A stretch of 64,000 nucleotides of DNA from Sipunculus nudus. Its lineage: Eukaryota > Annelida > Sipuncula > Golfingiida > Sipunculidae. Positions 36,431-48,047 of this stretch are shown here, in pieces (position 1 is the first letter of the stretch; each line of letters begins with the position of its first letter). The notes under the pieces are model-generated. The model worked only from the letters and a program-made list of their open reading frames with translations, did not search any database and had not been told where the DNA came from. The translations under genes and the position numbers were made by a program. The DNA lies in contig CM049308.1 of assembly GCA_026874595.1 (NCBI GenBank), forward strand, positions 22,795,867-22,859,866, given 5' to 3'.

Positions 36431-36850
36431 TCTCTGTACCAGATGTAGTTCACCTTGAAGAGCCCACAAACTCTTAACCATTGTGTAACATCTTACATCT
36501 GTAAGACAGATCTATTTACACTGGTGACCTTTCAGGGTCAAGAGACTCAGAAAAGCCATGATCGGCTGGTCGCTGCCAGACTACTTGTCAGGATCTGGGG
36601 TACTGATCATGGGGGGATTTGACAGGCTGTTTGACTGTAGAACAGTAACTGTAGCAGCCGCTTACATCATCAGTCGCCCAACATGATGCTGCAGCTACAT
36701 ACACCTGTGCTGTACCCCTGTCATCCCTGCTACAAATTGCTGCAGGATCAGTTCCTGGACACGCACAGAAGTGCAGCCCTGGACCAATTGTAATGCTTGT
36801 AAAGCTTTACTGCGGTCCTGTTCTGTAAACTGGTAACAGGTAGTGGTGGA
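36431..36850. other. GC-richer island, possible conserved non-coding DNA
   Basis: This non-repetitive stretch of balanced composition has 'ggctggtcgctgccag', GTAGCAGCCGCTTACATC and ATGATGCTGCAGC words and no sustained frame. It stands out from AT-rich flanks. Conservation is inferred from composition only. Confidence 0.3.
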
Positions 36851-36929
36851 TGCAGATCTTCAGTCTCCTGTCCATTAGTCATCCCTCAACAGATTGTTTG
36901 TCAAGAGAACATCAGACTAAAGCCATTGC

Positions 36930-37060
36930 CCTGAAAATTGTCTCCTGTTATTTCCTGTACTTTTCCAGTATTCAGACCATAATCTCCTGTGTTTTCCTGT
37001 ATTTTGTTCACTGCACAATCATGTTTCTGATATAACTGTTATTTGCTGAATAATTATTGT
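36930..37060. repeat. Interspersed 'tatttcctgtatttt' repeat, copy 1
   Basis: The words TTATTTCCTGTACTTTTCC, 'attcagacc', and CAATCATGTTTCTGATATAAC recur at 53075-53200 (CATGATCATGTTTCTGATA, then 'taacagtgctactgt'). Weaker copies lie at 46130-46276. The related pieces at 37550-37660 and 49430-49555 share CCTATATTT and 'ttggagc-ctg'. This is a dispersed repeat with no coding capacity. Confidence 0.5.
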
Positions 37061-37243
37061 TATGTAGACCCATTATTATTAAACACATTCAACCGTTTTG
37101 TAAAATTGTCAAGGTTAGGGTTGCATTTTATACATGTACAGCTCTCTAATCCAGTTACATAGACTTTCACATGCTGCTCACAGAACTGATGGTCATGGTA
37201 AGTGACTGAGAAAAACATTGCTGTGCAGTGAAATTAGTGTATC

Positions 37244-37543
37244 AGGCCAAAAAAAGTAAAAGGTATGGTTCTCAGGCACCGCCTGCATCAATTTTAACCC
37301 CCGCATCAAAAATTTTTATTTTGATTTTCGTCTACCAATAAGATAAAACAATACAATTTTGGTATGATTTCCTTTGTTATGTAGCGCATTTACCTGTTTA
37401 GCAAAGAAAATCTGTTATTTTCATGCTTTTCCCTGATCAGATGAGATTTTAATCAAAACATACAAAAAAAGGTGAAAAAATATCGCCGGCCCGCACTGAT
37501 TTCTGAAAAAAAAGTGCCTGAGAACCATACCTTTTTTTGGCCT
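37244..37543. mobile_element. MITE with long terminal inverted repeats (copy 2)
   Basis: The left end AGGCCAAAAAAAGTAAAAGG is followed by 'tatggttctcaggcac'. The right end has GTGCCTGAGAACCATACC and then TTTTTTTGGCCT. The inverted ends match over about 30 bp with a small internal gap. It is 300 bp, non-coding and homologous to 7969-8316. The termini of this copy are better preserved than those of copy 1. Confidence 0.8.
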
Positions 37544-39360
37544 TATACCTATGTTTTTTGCCTAAAACTCCTACAAACCTCAACCATTTTGTCTCAAGTG
37601 CTACTATGAAATTCCTATAATTCTCCAGCAGCCTAGTTGGAGCTCTGCACTCAGAAACATGTCTTATAGTTAGACTTTAACCTTGTCCAACAAACGAGTA
37701 GAACTTTACCTAGTGATATAGTATTTTGTGTGAATACACTCATGTTTTATAGGTAAGGTCCCCTGTATCTGTGGCTGTAGCATTATGAGACTCAAACCCA
37801 CAGCCTTGGGGTGACAAGTCCAGCTACCTTACCATTATCTACATATCTTGTAATTTATTATTTGTTACTTTTCCCAGTATCTGTGACTTTATCCATGTTT
37901 GCACAGGTTTCCATGTCCATTTTTGTATCATTGTCTAAATGACTGGGATGGCACAATGACCCATTTGACCTCTTAATCCTTCTCAGTCCCAATCATAAAA
38001 TTGATAACCTGACCTCTTAAAGCTTTAAAGACAACATACCACCAATTGTCATGCAATTATTTTCATCCTCATGCAATAGATAGTGCTGTCTGTAAGTCTT
38101 AACATATGTGACAGAACGAAAAAAATATGTCCCAGTGCCAGCACTGACCAAAGTCAAAGTTAATTGTTAGTTACACTATAGCCATAATGTAGAACTCTTT
38201 TACAATGGCTACTGATTGAATTTACTAGAACACAAGACAAAGATAGATCTTACATGACAAGCTAAAATAATAAGGTTACATTTAATCCGTGTCACACAAA
38301 GTTTGTGTGACAACACAATGGTCTTTGGTGTATCCTGACCAATTTTGCCCATTATGTCCTTAAGTTGACCTGGTTTTGGGCATGGTCTTGTTATTTGTCC
38401 ATTAACATGGGGCCTCCTTATTGCTATGTGTGTCCATGCATATGTTTTCCTTTCAGTACACACTGGGAAAGTAATCAGTAGAAAGCGAGGTTGGTACATT
38501 TGTGATGACCTATTGCAAAGGTCATGTTTTTGTATTGCCCACGGCTGTGTGAATGCATGCAAGGTGATCTATTGATATATACATGTATTAATTAATGATA
38601 ATTAACCTTGTTGCAGATAAAATCAGATTAATCTATTTAGGATTTTATAAGACCAGTAAAGTGAGGTTGACACATACTATGTTTGAAAGTGTTGTTAAGA
38701 AGACATTAGGTGGATAATTTCCATTTATTCATGTGACAGATCCCTCAGCCAAAGGGGAAAGCTGATTCCCAATAAAACTGGGCCACCACAGACTTGATTA
38801 TATTAATGATTTTAATAATAATAACAGTCTTTATTCATATACATATATCTGACACGGGTGAGAGTTAGTAAGTGAATTGAGCTTGAATTGAGCTAAGGAC
38901 CTTCAGCTACTAAGTTCAGCACTTTAAATGACTCTGCTATAGGTCATACCCCCCCCCCCCCCCCCCACCATGATGTTTTGAGTAGTTGATGGTTTGTGAT
39001 TTGTCATTCGCCTTCAGGCCATGTGTCAAATGAGTAATTTGTTTTCAGAACATTTGTCATGGCATTGATTTTCATATTTCTGAAAACTCCATGGAAAATA
39101 GAAGAACCAAAAATGAAAAAAAAGAGAAAAGCATAAGCAAATTCATAAAATTGTATAATATTATATTAATTCTGAAAATACAATTTTAATTTTTTATGAG
39201 AAATCCAGATGAATGCGCTTCATATGTAGCAAAGATGTAATTTTAAATGTTTTATTCAATTGAAAATTTACCATTGAATACCTTTTTAACCATGTTAACC
39301 AGTTATAAATTGTAATATACACATACATTACTAGATTGAGTTTTATTTAAGCTGGTCTTC
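37544..39360. other. Mostly AT-rich unique DNA; poly-C run at 38949
   Basis: A 'cctataattctcc' repeat piece is at 37550-37660 and an 18-base C-run at 38949-38966. The minus-strand 117-codon frame at 38209-38562 starts at TTG and shows no domain. It is not supported as a gene. Confidence 0.4.
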
Positions 39361-39880
39361 TGTGTTACAGGGTGTCTGTACAGTGACACGAAAGTAGCCA
39401 GGTGTACATCATAACTTGGTGTTATTTGTTCAACAAGTGTGACCTTATAATCATTAAGCATTATGGGGCAGATGACATACTACTGTAGCAGGAGACAGAG
39501 TCAGAGACGACTACATGGCACATATCAGCATAAAAAGTCCAGGGTTGACTGACTGGCTGGTGGACTGTATCAGCCCTGCTGACAGTCTCTGACCTCTGTG
39601 TACTGGGGCTGGTCACACGGATGTCCTCCCCATTTATCAAGCGCTGTCATCCTGCAAAGATAAGCCGACCATACCAACCCCAAAGGGTTGGTGATCAGAC
39701 TGTAGACCGCTATGTCCTGTCCGGTTGCTTCTGACCCGTCAGTAATTACGCATCTGTCAAATCCAGGTGCTGAAGTTTTATCCAGTATTTGTCCGGCTGA
39801 TGCCAGGATTATGGTTCCTCAACTGGGCCAAGCCTGCAAATTAAACCGTAATCACTCAACGTGATGTCATGAGGGGGGGG
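39361..39880. other. GC-richer island, possible enhancer-like conserved element
   Basis: This unique sequence of balanced composition contains AGTAATTACGC (homeodomain-type TAATTA at 39743-39748), GATAAG (39659-39664) and TGATGTCA (CRE/AP-1-like, 39862-39869). A small inverted repeat CCAACCCCAAAGGGTTGG also occurs. No frame is sustained. The functional reading is inference from composition and motif clustering. Confidence 0.35.
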
Positions 39881-41138
39881 GAAAAATCATGCTAAGGGAT
39901 ACATGACTTTATTGGTGAAATGTTATATGCAGGTAACAAATGATCTGCATGTCATTGGCAATTTAAAGTTTGCATAGATTTTCTTCATACTACCTGTAAA
40001 AAAGTACATAACTTTTTTCATTTGGATAAATTAAGACTTTATTTTCTTTTATAAAGGATTGGTCCATGGCTTGCAGGTGTCACTGTCTTTTGAAGGAGGA
40101 TGAAGGTTTATACATGACAAGAATAATTTCGTATTAGTTAGCCTTTTGAATTCAGGATTTTGATGTATACAGGATTGGAATAACCCAGAAAGGGTAACTT
40201 GTCATAAGACAAGAGCAAATCTCAGAAGGTTTATCTATAGTAATTTCACTATTTACCTCCTTTTAGGCTCAGGCTGAGTTCAAACCAGAGATCTTCTGCC
40301 AAACTGAAGACACTTCTGGTTTCTGAAGACATGGGTCCATTCTTGTATTGACACAAAAAAAAAAAGATAAAATAAATTATGTAGGCCTTAATTTCAAGTT
40401 GGAAATCCTCCAAAATGAAGTTAGGTATATGAGAAGTCAGAATCTGAAAAATAATCATGAAGATTTGTCAATTGAAATGTAGCCTTTGCTTTAAAGCTAG
40501 TGGGAATTAAACCAAGGCCTGGCCGTCAGCCCTGAAATATTCTATGCAGGGTCTTTAATCACCACTGGTCTGTGTTCCACTCTGTCACTGTATGAATATT
40601 GTATATTCATATTTAACTTTAGCATTGTCCTTTTGTGTGTATAATTTATATACAGAGAAGCATAACAATATGTCCACAGCTGCCCAACTGAATGTGATCA
40701 CAGGTGGTAAAAATGCTGGTATATTTTGAGTGAAAAATATGCAGGTAAAATTGTGCAGAAATCCTATTAAATGCCATAATAAAACACTAAAAAAAGAAAT
40801 GAGCACCTTTATCATGACCTGAGCCACTAGATATGTTTGCATTGCAATTTTTATTGAATTTCTATATTTTTATTCAGTTGGCTCCTGTATTGCAGCAAGA
40901 AGTATTAATTCCATATCTGGATAAAATGGCATTTTATTATCCAAGTTGAGGCTGAAGCAAACAATTTTACTTATTTATTCATTTTATTTAAAAAAAATTA
41001 TTTTGTTTTGTGATACTTTTGTGAAAAAAGTGTTTTCTAGATTAAAATATATTTTGTACCTTAAATATTTCTTTTTTTTTTAGATACTGTGGAAGTGGTT
41101 AAGCTGTCTGAATTTTCTCTCTTTTTTTCATTTTACAG
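39881..41138. other. AT-rich unique DNA, no gene seen
   Basis: The short minus-strand frames at 40249-40458 and 40585-40842 have no domain or splice support. T-rich tracts just before 41139 form a strong polypyrimidine stretch. Confidence 0.4.
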
Positions 41139-41180
41139 CAAAAGGGCAGGTTGAAATTTTCACCCAAGTCAATATATAAG
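41139..41180 (+). other. Candidate 42-nt micro-exon
   Basis: A polypyrimidine tract and acceptor (TCTCTTTTTTTCATTTTACAG, here as CTTTTTTTCATTTTACAG) end at 41138. The next 42 nt are open in one frame only and read QKGRLKFSPKSIYK. They are followed directly by a donor-like AAG|GTAATT at 41181. The length is a multiple of three, as in cassette exons. I do not recognise the peptide, no neighbouring exon is identified, and such triplets can arise by chance in 64 kb, so the call is weak. Confidence 0.22.
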
Positions 41181-43060
41181 GTAATTCATTTTGTATCAAG
41201 TTATTAAAATATCTAAACAATTCTTAACAAGACATCGTGAAACATGTCTTCCCAAACTGACAAGTACAACAAGGACAAGAAATGATACCAGTAATGTATC
41301 ATTACTTAACACCTATTAAATGCACTTCTGAAGTACCTGATTATTGACATAGTGTTTAACTCATGTGGTCTTTAACATCTGCCATGCAGGGTTTGATCTC
41401 TATTTAGCCTGAATCAGCCGAGTACAATATTGGCTAAATCAGCCGAATGAGTTTGTCATAACAGAATGCTGTATGAAAACATCAAAAACCGTTAAAACAG
41501 CAACCCAAAGTGATATGTGTACCATCTGTTCAAACAGTGGCTCCACCTACAGGGCTGTGGTCTGAAAGGAAGCCTGAAGTTTTTATTCTATTTTATCTTG
41601 GCCTAGAGAACACATGTTGTAACTGCTGGGCACAGGACAAAATCCTCCATTCCCCATACAGTGCTGCATGGCTTTCTGGATTTAAAGAGCCAATTTAGGG
41701 GTTGGCACCCCCCCCCCCCATATTTGACCTAAAAATTGTGGATATAGAACAGTAAGCTCTTAATAGTGCAATACAGAGCCAGGTTGTGCATCATGATGCT
41801 GTTTCAACTATCCCAGATTGCGCCATTACAACCTAAATTAAAAAAAATATATATATGTTACAAAACATACTTTCCATGAACAAATGTTAGGGAAAACAAA
41901 AATTAAATAAATAAGTATTTTAGATATTTTTCACACCATATTAAGGCTAAACAAATGCCTCTCATTTGTGATTAACATAAGTTGAAGCATACTGTAGAAG
42001 TGGTTTTGTTAGCGGGGTTTTAAAATTTGCAATTTTAGCCTTAGCTAGATTTGATTTAAATTAAGAACACGCGTTATTTCATACATTCTGCTGGGAAGAC
42101 TGCAGTGTTCTTGCCTTACACACAGTCACGTGGGTTTGGTAATCCCTCCATGCGGGGTAGCTTGAGTTGAGGCATCTTCAGCCAGAATGGTAGAGTAGTG
42201 ATTGTGCTTGTCATAAGATGTCTTAGCAGGTGATATATCAGCTGAAATCCTTCTCTGATTCATAGTGAATTGTAGAATCAACTGTGAAATAAGTAGCCTA
42301 TGAAGACATTTAGAACCCCCCCTGGCTTTGAAGTATGACGGAGAGCAAGTCGCGCTTGTTGTCAGCTCTGTTTGTTGTTCATACACAACTAGTTGCTTCA
42401 AGTTAATAATCATAGTTGTTGCTGAACAGTTCTATAACTTACTCAGATATCAAACAATATGACTGAGTGCAGTATGATCAAACATGATTACGTGATTAGT
42501 CCCGGTTAATTACGTATTGTTTACATCTCGCTGTCAAAGTACTCAGTCACCCGTAGCATGTGCGCGGTCACCTGACATTGTTAGATGGAAGGTAGGTTGG
42601 ACTTGTACAGAAAATAGAAATTATTCTTCAAAATGTTAGTTGAACGTGTTCTTCAGTATGAAGATGATCAGATAATTGTACATGTACATATTCTAAGGAG
42701 CTTGGGCATTTGAGCATAGCTGTTTAGATGATAATTAAAAAATACTTTCCAAACAGAACTTCATGCATTTTAACAGGTCATTAAGCAATAGGCTCTTAAG
42801 ATAACTGAATTTATTATTTGTCTGTGTTGATGTTCATAGAATTGCACATTTTAGAGAAAATAAAATAGTTTGGATAATTGCACATATTCATAACCATGAA
42901 GCTGTTCAGATAATTGAACATATTTTTGGTTAAGGAGCTGTCCGGATAATCAGAACTATACTATACTTTACACAACAGGTTGGTTTGATTTACAGAACCG
43001 TGTTAGGATAGCAGGAGGTAATTTAAAAGGCTTCTCATCTAGGTTTCATTGAAGCACGTC
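41181..43060. other. Mostly AT-rich unique DNA
   Basis: A C-run is at 41708-41719. A 95-codon minus-strand frame from ATG (42126-42413) has no recognised domain. A GC-richer patch lies at 42480-42590. Repeated words like 'gataattg-acata' occur at 42670-42950. No gene is supported. Confidence 0.35.
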
Positions 43061-43340
43061 TGTCAGGTCTGTCGGTGAATTGTACTGGTCACTCGTAATT
43101 CATGATAGATTGCCTGATAAGTGTTGTCTGGCTGCTGCAGCAGCCAATTAGCATCCCCAGAAGACCAGCTCAGCTGTATTAATTAGAGGCCCAGTAATGT
43201 TACATCGCATGGTCAGGTGGCCTCTTTGATTCATGTCTTGAGACGGTGACCCCTGAGTCCTGAAAAGGTAAGTTCATCACGGCAGCCATGCAATTACTGG
43301 GGGCACCTGGTAATATTGCATCTAATAATGATGGTAAGGG
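43061..43340. other. Enhancer-like unique island with 18-bp palindrome
   Basis: An 18-bp perfect palindrome, TGGCTGCTGCAGCAGCCA, sits at 43129-43146 and is followed at once by homeodomain-type CAATTAGC. Further AT-rich homeodomain-like words are TCGTAATTC, ATTAATTAGAGG and GCAATTACTGG. A splice-donor-like GAAAAG|GTAAGT is at 43268 with no coding frame before it. The density of such words in a GC-balanced island resembles developmental conserved elements. That is inference. Confidence 0.35.
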
Positions 43341-43469
43341 AATGTGTTTTATCATTCACTTCAGTATTAGGGATGGGGAAGATTTGCCTGAGGGGTTTGG
43401 ATTTGGTGGCGTTTTTAATTTCTATGGTTTATCTTGACCATGTATGATGTAGGCTTTGTGATGCTTTTG

Positions 43470-43690
43470 ACCAGATGTGTGCTTTTTTCAAACCAAGTTT
43501 CACCTACATGGGACTTTGATCAGATCAGGTTCAGACCAGGTCAGGATCAATCCTTTCCAGGATCAATCCCTTTGACAAGGTGTGACTTTGTCCAGGTGAG
43601 GTTATGACCAGGTGAGGCCTTTTCCTGAGCATTAAGGTTTTGACCAGGTGGGGCTGTTTTTAGCTAGAGTCCATTGATTTTTGGTAGGGT
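43470..43690. repeat. Degenerate minisatellite, 'gaccaggtgaggttt' type
   Basis: Words such as TTTGACCAG, GACCAGGTCAGG, GTCCAGGTGAGGTT and GACCAGGTGAGGCC recur about every 15-22 bp. The same family is longer at 44970-45480. Confidence 0.6.
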
Positions 43691-44149
43691 CATAGAAAGC
43701 TGAAGTTGGCCTTGTTACCAAGTAGGCCTACATCAACTGAGTGCTGCAGTAATCTTCACAAAACTTGTTCCAAATTCTGTAACATTGCACAAGAATGATT
43801 CTTAGGTGGCCTTTGTTCAAGTTTACTTTATAAAATTTACTTAATTATTGGACTTTTAACAAAGAAAGAACTGTGAGATACTTTGGTAAACAAAGCTAGT
43901 AGATTTATTGTAGTAACAGATTGAGCTCTGTGGGTATACAAGCAGAGCTGTACAGGCATCATAAATAATTAGTGTCCATATCCAACTTATGTGTAAGGTG
44001 AATGCATGAATACAATATGTCTGTATACTGATTTTGCTTTCAAATAGCATCTGTTATTTTTCTAAACATTTTTGATAAAAAATCTTATGAATATATCAGC
44101 CTGAAAAGAGCATTGTAGCCAAAGTCTTTCATTATGTGTAAACAAATTT
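43691..44149. other. AT-rich unique DNA, nothing recognised
   Basis: No gene or repeat is recognised. The short frame at 43856-44050 is unsupported. Confidence 0.4.
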
Positions 44150-44310
44150 TGCAACAGGCCAAGATTTTGTCTTTATCTATAAATAGCTTGGTAGACTGCT
44201 AACTATTTCAGATTTGGCAACAGGCCAAGCTTCAGTCTGTATCTATTTATAGCTTTGGCAGATTGCCAACTGTATCAGTTTGGCAACTGGTCAAGAGTTC
44301 AGTCAGTGCA
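44150..44310. repeat. 66-bp tandem repeat, about 2.4 copies
   Basis: TTTGGCAACAGGCCAAG-type phrases begin at about 44150, 44214 and 44280. They are followed by 'tctgtatctat-tatagct' and 'agattgccaactgtatcag'. The copies are diverged. Confidence 0.6.
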
Positions 44311-44384
44311 GTAGCTACACCTAGCAATTAACCTCCCATGACTCTGGGGGCAACTCTAAGCTCAGCTGAGTGGACCCAACTCAA

Positions 44385-44790
44385 TAGAAGTTTGATGTAT
44401 CGGCCTGAAAGTTTTGGCATATCATTGCATCTTTGATGGCTTTCTGGTACACAAGACTGGGGTTACCACCTAAAATGATTTTACACAGTGTATGTCCCTG
44501 CTTATTTCTCAGGAGGGATTTGATATATCAGCCTAAAATTGTGCATATCTATACATCCCAGATAGCATTGTCATATACAAGACTTGTGGTGCCACCTACA
44601 ATTTTTTTTTTTTAGGGGGGGGGGAGGGTTTCATCCATCTGTGAACATAGCTCATGAGTGGTTTGAAATATGCGCCTGAAATTTTGCATGTCCATTCATC
44701 TTTGATGGCTTTTTCATACACAAAACTGCTTGTGCCACCAAAAATTGTTTTTGTGTTAGGTAGATCCATGCCAGTATTTCTGGAGTGACG
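44385..44790. repeat. Three diverged ~135-bp modules related to the 53.6-54.7 kb array
   Basis: The phrase TTGATATATCAGCCTAAAAT or a variant occurs at 44392, 44520 and 44663. Each copy continues with 'catctttgatggctttct', 'acacaagact' and 'ggtgccaccta'. The 280-bp modules at 53641-54760 contain the same order of phrases ('ttcacctaaaatt', 'catcctagatagctttct', 'ggtggcgccacct'), so the two regions share a repeat ancestor. A G-run follows a T-run near 44604-44625. Confidence 0.6.
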
Positions 44791-44969
44791 TTTGTGTTAT
44801 TGGTGCTTGTACTCAGGTTTATAATGTTTAGTACTTGCTTTGTACATGTACTGGTCACACATATACTTGAAAAGTAATTAAGTGCTTTTCCAATAATGGT
44901 CAAGCATGTTATCATGTAAGCATTATAACTGGTGTATATCCTGTTGCACAGGTTCACATTAGGCCTCTA

Positions 44970-45480
44970 GACCTTGTTACAAGGTGCGGTTTTGACCAGG
45001 TGGGGCTGTGTCAATTGAGGATTTTACAAGGTGTGGCTTTGTCCAGATGAGGTTTTGACCAGGTTGGGCTGTGTCAAGTGAGATTTTGACAAGGTATGGC
45101 TTTGTCCTTGTGAGTTTTGACCAAGTGGGGCTGTGTGTTAAGTGTGATTCAGACAAGGTATGGCTATTTCCTTGCGGGTTTTGACCACATGGGGCTGTGT
45201 CTTGTGAGGTTTTGAGCAGGTCAGATTGTTCAGGAGGGTCCAAGTTTTGTATGCCCCCGTTCAGGTTTGCCCATTTCAGGCATTTCCTTTTTTTTGGGGG
45301 GTTTTGACTTGGTTAGGTTTAGTCCTGGTGGGGTTGCATCCAGGTAGATGAAGTTCTGGATGCTGTTTTAGTCTGATGGGGTTTTGTCCAGATTGGGCTT
45401 TTTTGTGGGGTTTTGACTAAGTTTGGTTTATTCCTAGTGGCTTGTGTCCATGCTGGATTTATCCACCTCAGACATGCCAG
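44970..45480. repeat. Degenerate ~19-bp minisatellite (GT-rich strand)
   Basis: TTTTGACCAGGTGGGGCTG, 'gtgtcaagtgaggtt', TTGACAAGGTGTGGCTTTG and TCCAGATGAGG alternate. The consensus is about TTTTGACCAGGTGAGGC. On the opposite strand this matches the CCTGGACAAAAC words of 59930-60930. The minus-strand frame at 44977-45243 is a repeat translation. Confidence 0.65.
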
Positions 45481-45810
45481 GGTCCTGTGGCACAGTGTTG
45501 GTTGTTCATCTCCTCACCTTAGTCACCTGGTGTGGTTGAATCCAGGTCTGCACTTGTAGGAGCCATATAGCATGATCAGAGTCAGGAACTTCTGACTTTT
45601 TAATGTGCTCCCTGGGAATTTTAATTTGAGAAGCCTTTTATTCAGAATGGTAATTTCCAGAAGGATCTATTTGTGAGCATGATACTTCAAAGGATTGCTC
45701 ATAACTTATTGATTATTAGTTCTGATCTGTAGTCTCTGGCTGACCATGTAGAACTGCATTATTTATTGATGATGAGACGGGGATCCCACTGACCCCTATA
45801 TTTCCTATAT
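45481..45810. other. Unique DNA, nothing recognised
   Basis: This is moderately balanced sequence with no sustained frame or repeat. Confidence 0.4.
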
Positions 45811-46129
45811 TGGCCTCTGCTAGGGGGTATCCATTATTCCCCGTTTGTTTGTTTGTTCACACCATAACTCACAGAATCATGAATGGAATCTCCTGAAATT
45901 ATAAGGACATTTAGGATAAGGGGCAAGTGAAGAAGTTTTTAGATTTTGGTGTGGATTAGGCACATGATCCTGATTCAGGAACATCAAGGAATATTCACAG
46001 ATGTAAAGTCACTTTTGCATAAGTGAACCTGGGAATGTGGGCCAAAATAAATATATGAATTTTTTTGTTGTTGAAAATTTGGGAGCATAGCAGGATAGGG
46101 ACACCCCCTCCCCCATATGGCAGAGGCCA
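45811..46129. mobile_element. Short element with TGGCCTCTGC inverted ends
   Basis: TGGCCTCTGC at 45811-45820 is the exact reverse complement of GCAGAGGCCA at 46120-46129. Just inside, AGGGGGTATCC on the left pairs imperfectly with GGATAGGGACACCCCCT on the right. The interior is non-coding ('accataactcacagaatcatg'). The size and ends fit a MITE-like element. The family is unknown. Confidence 0.5.
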
Positions 46130-46276
46130 GCATTCCAGAAAATGCAGATTTCTAGCATCTGATGAAAAATTTTCCCCTATAATTTCCCATATTTTGCATC
46201 ATTTAGCTGAAAATACCCTATATTTTTAACTTCACAATCATATTTTCAGTAGAATTGTTATTACTGAACAATTTTT
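46130..46276. repeat. Interspersed 'cctatatttt' repeat piece
   Basis: CCTATAATTTCCCATATTTTG and 'cacaatcatattttcag' match the words of the dispersed family at 36930-37060 and 53075-53200. Confidence 0.4.
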
Positions 46277-47169
46277 GCTCAGCTGACTATAAGTCATCTG
46301 AGCTATAGTCGTGGTCAATTGTCCGTCGTCCATCCGTCCGTCCGTCCGTAGATGTGGCACTTTTTGAAACCGTAAGACCTAGGAATAAAAAATTTGGCAT
46401 AATGTTAGATGTCCCCAAGATCTCTTACCAAGCCCAAAACTGGTTCTTTGCGACTTTGTTCCTTTGAGAAATTAAGGAAAAACCTCAATTTTTTATTAAA
46501 TACCTATTTTTACACTTCAGGACGGCCTCATATCAAAACCACTCATCGGTTTTTCCTCATATTTACCATAAATATTCCTCTATATATTTCCTATGTACAT
46601 GCCAGAAATTATGTCTGTATTATATAATTTTTAAAAGTTATGGGCCCAAACATAATGCATTTTGTAAAAAATCAGGAAAGATATTTGTTCACTTAACACA
46701 AAACATGTTAAAGCTATGGACTTTTTTCCAGTAATATAACTTTAATTAATCAAAATTAAATTGTATACCCAAAATTAGATCAAAATCTTTTATATTTTTT
46801 AAAATATTAACAAAAATTTAAAATTGGTACCTTAAATTTTGCCCAACTTTGACCATGGCACGTTTTTTTTCTGAAAGTACTGTGGATTTAATTTTCTCAG
46901 CATGTTTTTGTTAGCATTTTTGTCTGTTAACACCAAAAATTTGAAACCAGTTGATCAAAAACTGTAGATTTTATTCAAGTTTTCAAGCACCATGTATTAT
47001 ATTGTTTACATCTTGCAAGAAATCCGCTCCCCAGCTTCAGCTCTCAGTTCCTAAAATTTGGTATACAATTAGATGTTTCCAAAATCCCCTACCATGCCAA
47101 GAATTTGGTCACTAGCACTTATTACCTTCGAGATATTAATGAAAAACTTCATTTTTCCATTAAATCCCC

Positions 47170-47555
47170 GTTTGGTTCGCAGGCCAAACGGCATTATGTA
47201 TCCTCACATACTGGCATTTGGTGGCAGCCATATCTTACCGGATGTTTTGATCCATGACCTAATTTGCGATCAGCAAGGCTTGCTGGAGTATGCACACGAG
47301 TTGGCCCGAGAGCACCCCCCCCCCCCCCCCCCGACGGCCACGTCGGGCATGTTCGGAAACCTTCCAAAATTCCCCTACATTCAGCTAACCAATCAGCGTA
47401 AAGCGGCTCATCCAGGCCCTTATCACTAGCCAAATGGTCTATTTAAACACGGTTCATTTCGGATAGAATTTACTCTCGCCTTGCTTGCTCAAGTGGGCCC
47501 TTTATCTCAATCCATGACTTTTATCTGTGTGAATGTGTGTGTGTGGATGCATAAA
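47170..47555. mobile_element. Nested ~0.39 kb insertion with hairpins and promoter-like words
   Basis: Comparing the two copies of the host repeat shows extra DNA here: shared landmarks are 664 bp apart before it and 1055 bp apart after it. The left edge has a perfect 8-bp stem CCGTTTGG-ttcgcagg-CCAAACGG. A second perfect stem CCCGACG-gcca-CGTCGGG is at 47330-47347, right after a 19-base C-run. It holds AACCAATCAGCG (CCAAT-like), and about 60 bp on TCTATTTAAACACGG (TATA-like). The overlapping frames on both strands (47073-47429, 47194-47433) are not recognised. The boundary duplication is imperfect ('taaatccc' and 'taaaaaccc'). Confidence 0.6.
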
Positions 47556-48047
47556 AACCCATTGTTACACTTCAAGACTGCCTAATATCAAAACCACTGA
47601 TCTGACTGTAATCATATATAATATACATATTTTTCTATACATTCTCTATGCACATGCCAAAAATGATGTCAGTATTGCGTAATTGTTTTAAGTTATGGGC
47701 CCAAACATAATGCACTTTGTAAAAAATCAAGAAATATATATTTACTCCCTTAACAAGGGGATTGCTGAAGCTAGAGATTTTTTGTCAGGGATGTAACTTT
47801 ATTTAATCAAGATTCAATTAAATACCCAAAATTAGTTCTGAATTTTTCAAATTTTATAAGTTATTAGTATAAATATAAAATTAGTACCTTAAATTTTGCC
47901 AACTTTGACCATGGCACGTTTGTTTCCTGTGAGCACTGTTGATATAATTTTCATATCATGCACACATAAGGATTTCAGCTTTGTAGTTTAGAAAGCTGAC
48001 AGAAATTGGCCAAAAATTGTAGCTTTTATTAATGTTTTTATGATACC

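Noticed and set aside
38209-38562. 117-codon minus-strand frame
   Set aside because: It starts at TTG, shows no recognisable domain and lies in AT-rich unique DNA without splice evidence.
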